From assembly GCA_027076245.1 (NCBI GenBank), contig JALTKC010000124.1, positions 1-6,902 of the forward strand: a stretch of DNA of 6,902 bases. The letters run 5' to 3'. The position numbers and the translations under genes are program-made. The stretch is from Gammaproteobacteria bacterium. GTDB taxonomy: Bacteria > Pseudomonadota > Gammaproteobacteria > GRL18. This document shows positions 5,467 through 6,902 of the stretch, piece after piece (the first letter of the stretch is position 1; every line of letters begins with the position of its first letter). The notes beneath the pieces are model-generated. The model searched no databases. It was not told the origin of the DNA and saw nothing but the letters and a program-made list of their open reading frames with translations.

Positions 5467-5964
5467 TTATTTCTGCCGTTTTTTCCTTCTCGAACGAAAA
5501 AAATCCTTTAAAACCTGCCCGCACTCTTCGGCCAGTACCCCTGACTGTACATCCACCTGATGATTAAACTTACTATTCTGTAATAAATTCAGTACACTGC
5601 CTGCGGCTCCAGCTCTGGGTTCTACAGCACCAAACACCACCCGCTCAATACGGGCATGCACAATGGCTCCGGCGCACATACTACAGGGTTCAATGGTAAT
5701 ATACAAAGTAGTACCTGGCAGCCGATAATTCTGCTCAACCTGAGCAGCCCGGCGAATGGCCATAATTTCCGCATGAGCCGTAGGATCATGCCCGGCAATA
5801 GGCTGATTCCAGCCCTCAGCCAGCAGCTGATTATCCTTAACCAGCACCGCTCCCACCGGCACCTCACCCAGTTGTGCCGCCTTATGTGCCAGCATTAAAG
5901 CCTGACGCATCCATAACTCATCCTGCTTATCTTTATTTTGTTCCAATACAGGACTTATTCCCAC
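5467..5964 (-). CDS. tadA: tRNA-specific adenosine-34 deaminase
   Basis: TadA converts A34 to inosine in the wobble position of tRNA-Arg(ACG), allowing decoding of CGU, CGC and CGA. The 165-residue length is typical. The zinc and catalytic residues are all there: HAE at 64-66 (H64 ligand, E66 proton shuttle) and PCSMC at 93-97 (C94 and C97 ligands). N53 in GWNQPI, the DPTAHAEIMA context, and the C-terminal KFNH segment are family hallmarks, and a basic tail RSRRKKRQK ends the protein. The start used is GTG at 5964, which overlaps the guaA stop by 10 bases, so translation is probably coupled. A TTG at residue 7 is an alternative. The ATG at residue 19 (WMRQAL) would cut into the conserved first helix. 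It shares a transcript with guaA and ends before the hairpin at 5425-5449. Confidence 0.95.
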   Translation of the reverse strand: MGISPVLEQNKDKQDELWMRQALMLAHKAAQLGEVPVGAVLVKDNQLLAEGWNQPIAGHDPTAHAEIMAIRRAAQVEQNYRLPGTTLYITIEPCSMCAGAIVHARIERVVFGAVEPRAGAAGSVLNLLQNSKFNHQVDVQSGVLAEECGQVLKDFFRSRRKKRQK

Positions 5965-6902
5965 TCAATAGTCGCCGGGGGTTTGGAGGAGATGTCGTAA
6001 CTGACACGGGTAACTTCATCGACCTCGTTAATAATCCGGCTGGAAATGGTTTCCAGGACTTCGTAAGGCAGGTGGGCCCAACGGGCGGTCATAAAGTCTA
6101 TAGTTTCCACGGCGCGCAGGGCAATGACATAGGAATAACAGCGGCCATCGCCCTTAACACCCACCGACTTTACTGGCAAAAAGACGGCAAAGGCCTGTGA
6201 GACTTTATGGTACAGGTCGTTTTTATGCAGTTCTTCAATAAAAATGGCATCGGCCTGGCGCAGAATATCGGCGTATTCCTTTTTCACCTCACCCAGAATA
6301 CGCACACCCAGACCAGGGCCAGGGAACGGATGACGATAGACCATGTCATAGGGCAGACCCAGCTCCAGCCCCAGTTCCCGGACTTCATCCTTAAACAGTT
6401 CACGCAGGGGTTCAACCAGTCCCAGTTCCATATCATCGGGCAGACCACCGACATTATGATGGGACTTAATCAGATGAGCCGTGCCGTTCTGGCCGCCGGA
6501 TTCAATCACATCAGGATAAATGGTACCCTGTGCCAGCCATTTGGCATTGGTCAGTTTACCGGCTTCTTCATCAAACACATTGATAAATTCATGACCGATA
6601 ATTTTACGCTTCTGCTCCGGATCGCTGACACCGGCCAGTTTATCCAGAAAACGCTGTTCCGCATCAATCCGCAGCACACGAATACCCATATGCTGGGCAA
6701 ACATGGCCATAACCTGATCGCCTTCATGCAGACGTAATAAACCATTATCCACAAACACACAGGTCAGTTGATCGCCAATGGCCTTATGCAGCAGGGCAGC
6801 CACTACCGATGAATCCACCCCACCGGACAGTCCCAACACCACTTCATCACTACCGACTTTGGCACGGATATTTTTTATACTGTCTTCAATAATATTGCCC
6901 GG
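5955..6902 (-). CDS. guaA: GMP synthase (glutamine-hydrolysing), C-terminal 315 residues, partial
   Basis: GuaA makes GMP from XMP, ATP and glutamine-derived ammonia, the last step of guanine nucleotide synthesis. The frame is open to the right edge, so the N-terminal glutamine amidotransferase domain (about 200 residues) is outside the window. Visible parts are the ATP pyrophosphatase P-loop LGLSGGVDSS, followed by FVDNGLLR, the QGTIYPDVIES segment and KSHHNVGGLP, then the C-terminal XMP-binding and dimerisation domain with RHPFPGPGLGVR. It ends in the family's conserved KPPATIEWE. The reading continues upstream of the GTG at 6842, in frame as PGNIIEDSIKNIRAK, so that GTG is an internal valine and not a start. 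It lies upstream of tadA in the same transcript, overlapping it by 10 bases. Confidence 0.97.
   Translation of the reverse strand, partial: PGNIIEDSIKNIRAKVGSDEVVLGLSGGVDSSVVAALLHKAIGDQLTCVFVDNGLLRLHEGDQVMAMFAQHMGIRVLRIDAEQRFLDKLAGVSDPEQKRKIIGHEFINVFDEEAGKLTNAKWLAQGTIYPDVIESGGQNGTAHLIKSHHNVGGLPDDMELGLVEPLRELFKDEVRELGLELGLPYDMVYRHPFPGPGLGVRILGEVKKEYADILRQADAIFIEELHKNDLYHKVSQAFAVFLPVKSVGVKGDGRCYSYVIALRAVETIDFMTARWAHLPYEVLETISSRIINEVDEVTRVSYDISSKPPATIEWE

Noticed and set aside
6745..6753. A further perfect DnaA box, TTATCCACA
   Set aside because: It lies within guaA and encodes the conserved VDN of FVDNGLLR, so coding constraint explains it; there is no cluster around it.
1..6902. CRISPR arrays, tRNA or rRNA genes, toxin-antitoxin or defence islands
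   Set aside because: No regularly spaced repeats, no cloverleaf-like segments and no matching protein motifs were found on either strand.

Overview
The window reads as chromosomal DNA of a gammaproteobacterium of moderate G+C. MltF, FklB, TadA and GuaA all look gammaproteobacterial, and the mltF / tadA / guaA neighbourhood resembles the one I recall from Pseudomonas. The genus cannot be named from sequence alone; an IS-rich marine or symbiotic relative of the Oceanospirillales or Pseudomonadales would fit, but that is inference.

Layout. Positions 1 to about 1430 hold an apparently intact IS110-family insertion sequence. Its 319-residue DEDD/serine transposase is on the minus strand, and about 200 bases of strongly structured non-coding DNA precede it in the place where the IS110 group encodes its bridge (seek) RNA. 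Next to it, at 1265-1360, lie a long imperfect palindrome and two perfect consensus DnaA boxes plus a weaker one. A perfect 13-bp inverted repeat (22-34 and 1418-1430) brackets the whole region. The exact IS ends cannot be fixed from this window.

Positions 1458-4658 carry three plus-strand genes: a small unrecognised membrane protein, the membrane-bound lytic transglycosylase MltF (a lipoprotein that trims peptidoglycan), and an inner-membrane sensor protein with two TM segments, a HAMP domain and a GGDEF domain. The GGDEF active site is badly degenerate (NSDEF), but the RxxD inhibitory site is in place, so it is more likely a c-di-GMP binding or regulatory protein than a working cyclase.

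Positions 4673-5449 hold fklB (a cytoplasmic FKBP-type prolyl isomerase) with its own extended -10 promoter and a hairpin terminator. That terminator is shared with the convergent minus-strand pair guaA-tadA, which overlap by 10 bp: tadA (tRNA adenosine deaminase) is complete and guaA (GMP synthase) runs off the right edge.

The most interesting part is the IS and its flank: an intact IS110 recombinase with a candidate guide RNA, inserted beside a DnaA-box palindrome. This is a new instance of a known class of system rather than a clearly new system.
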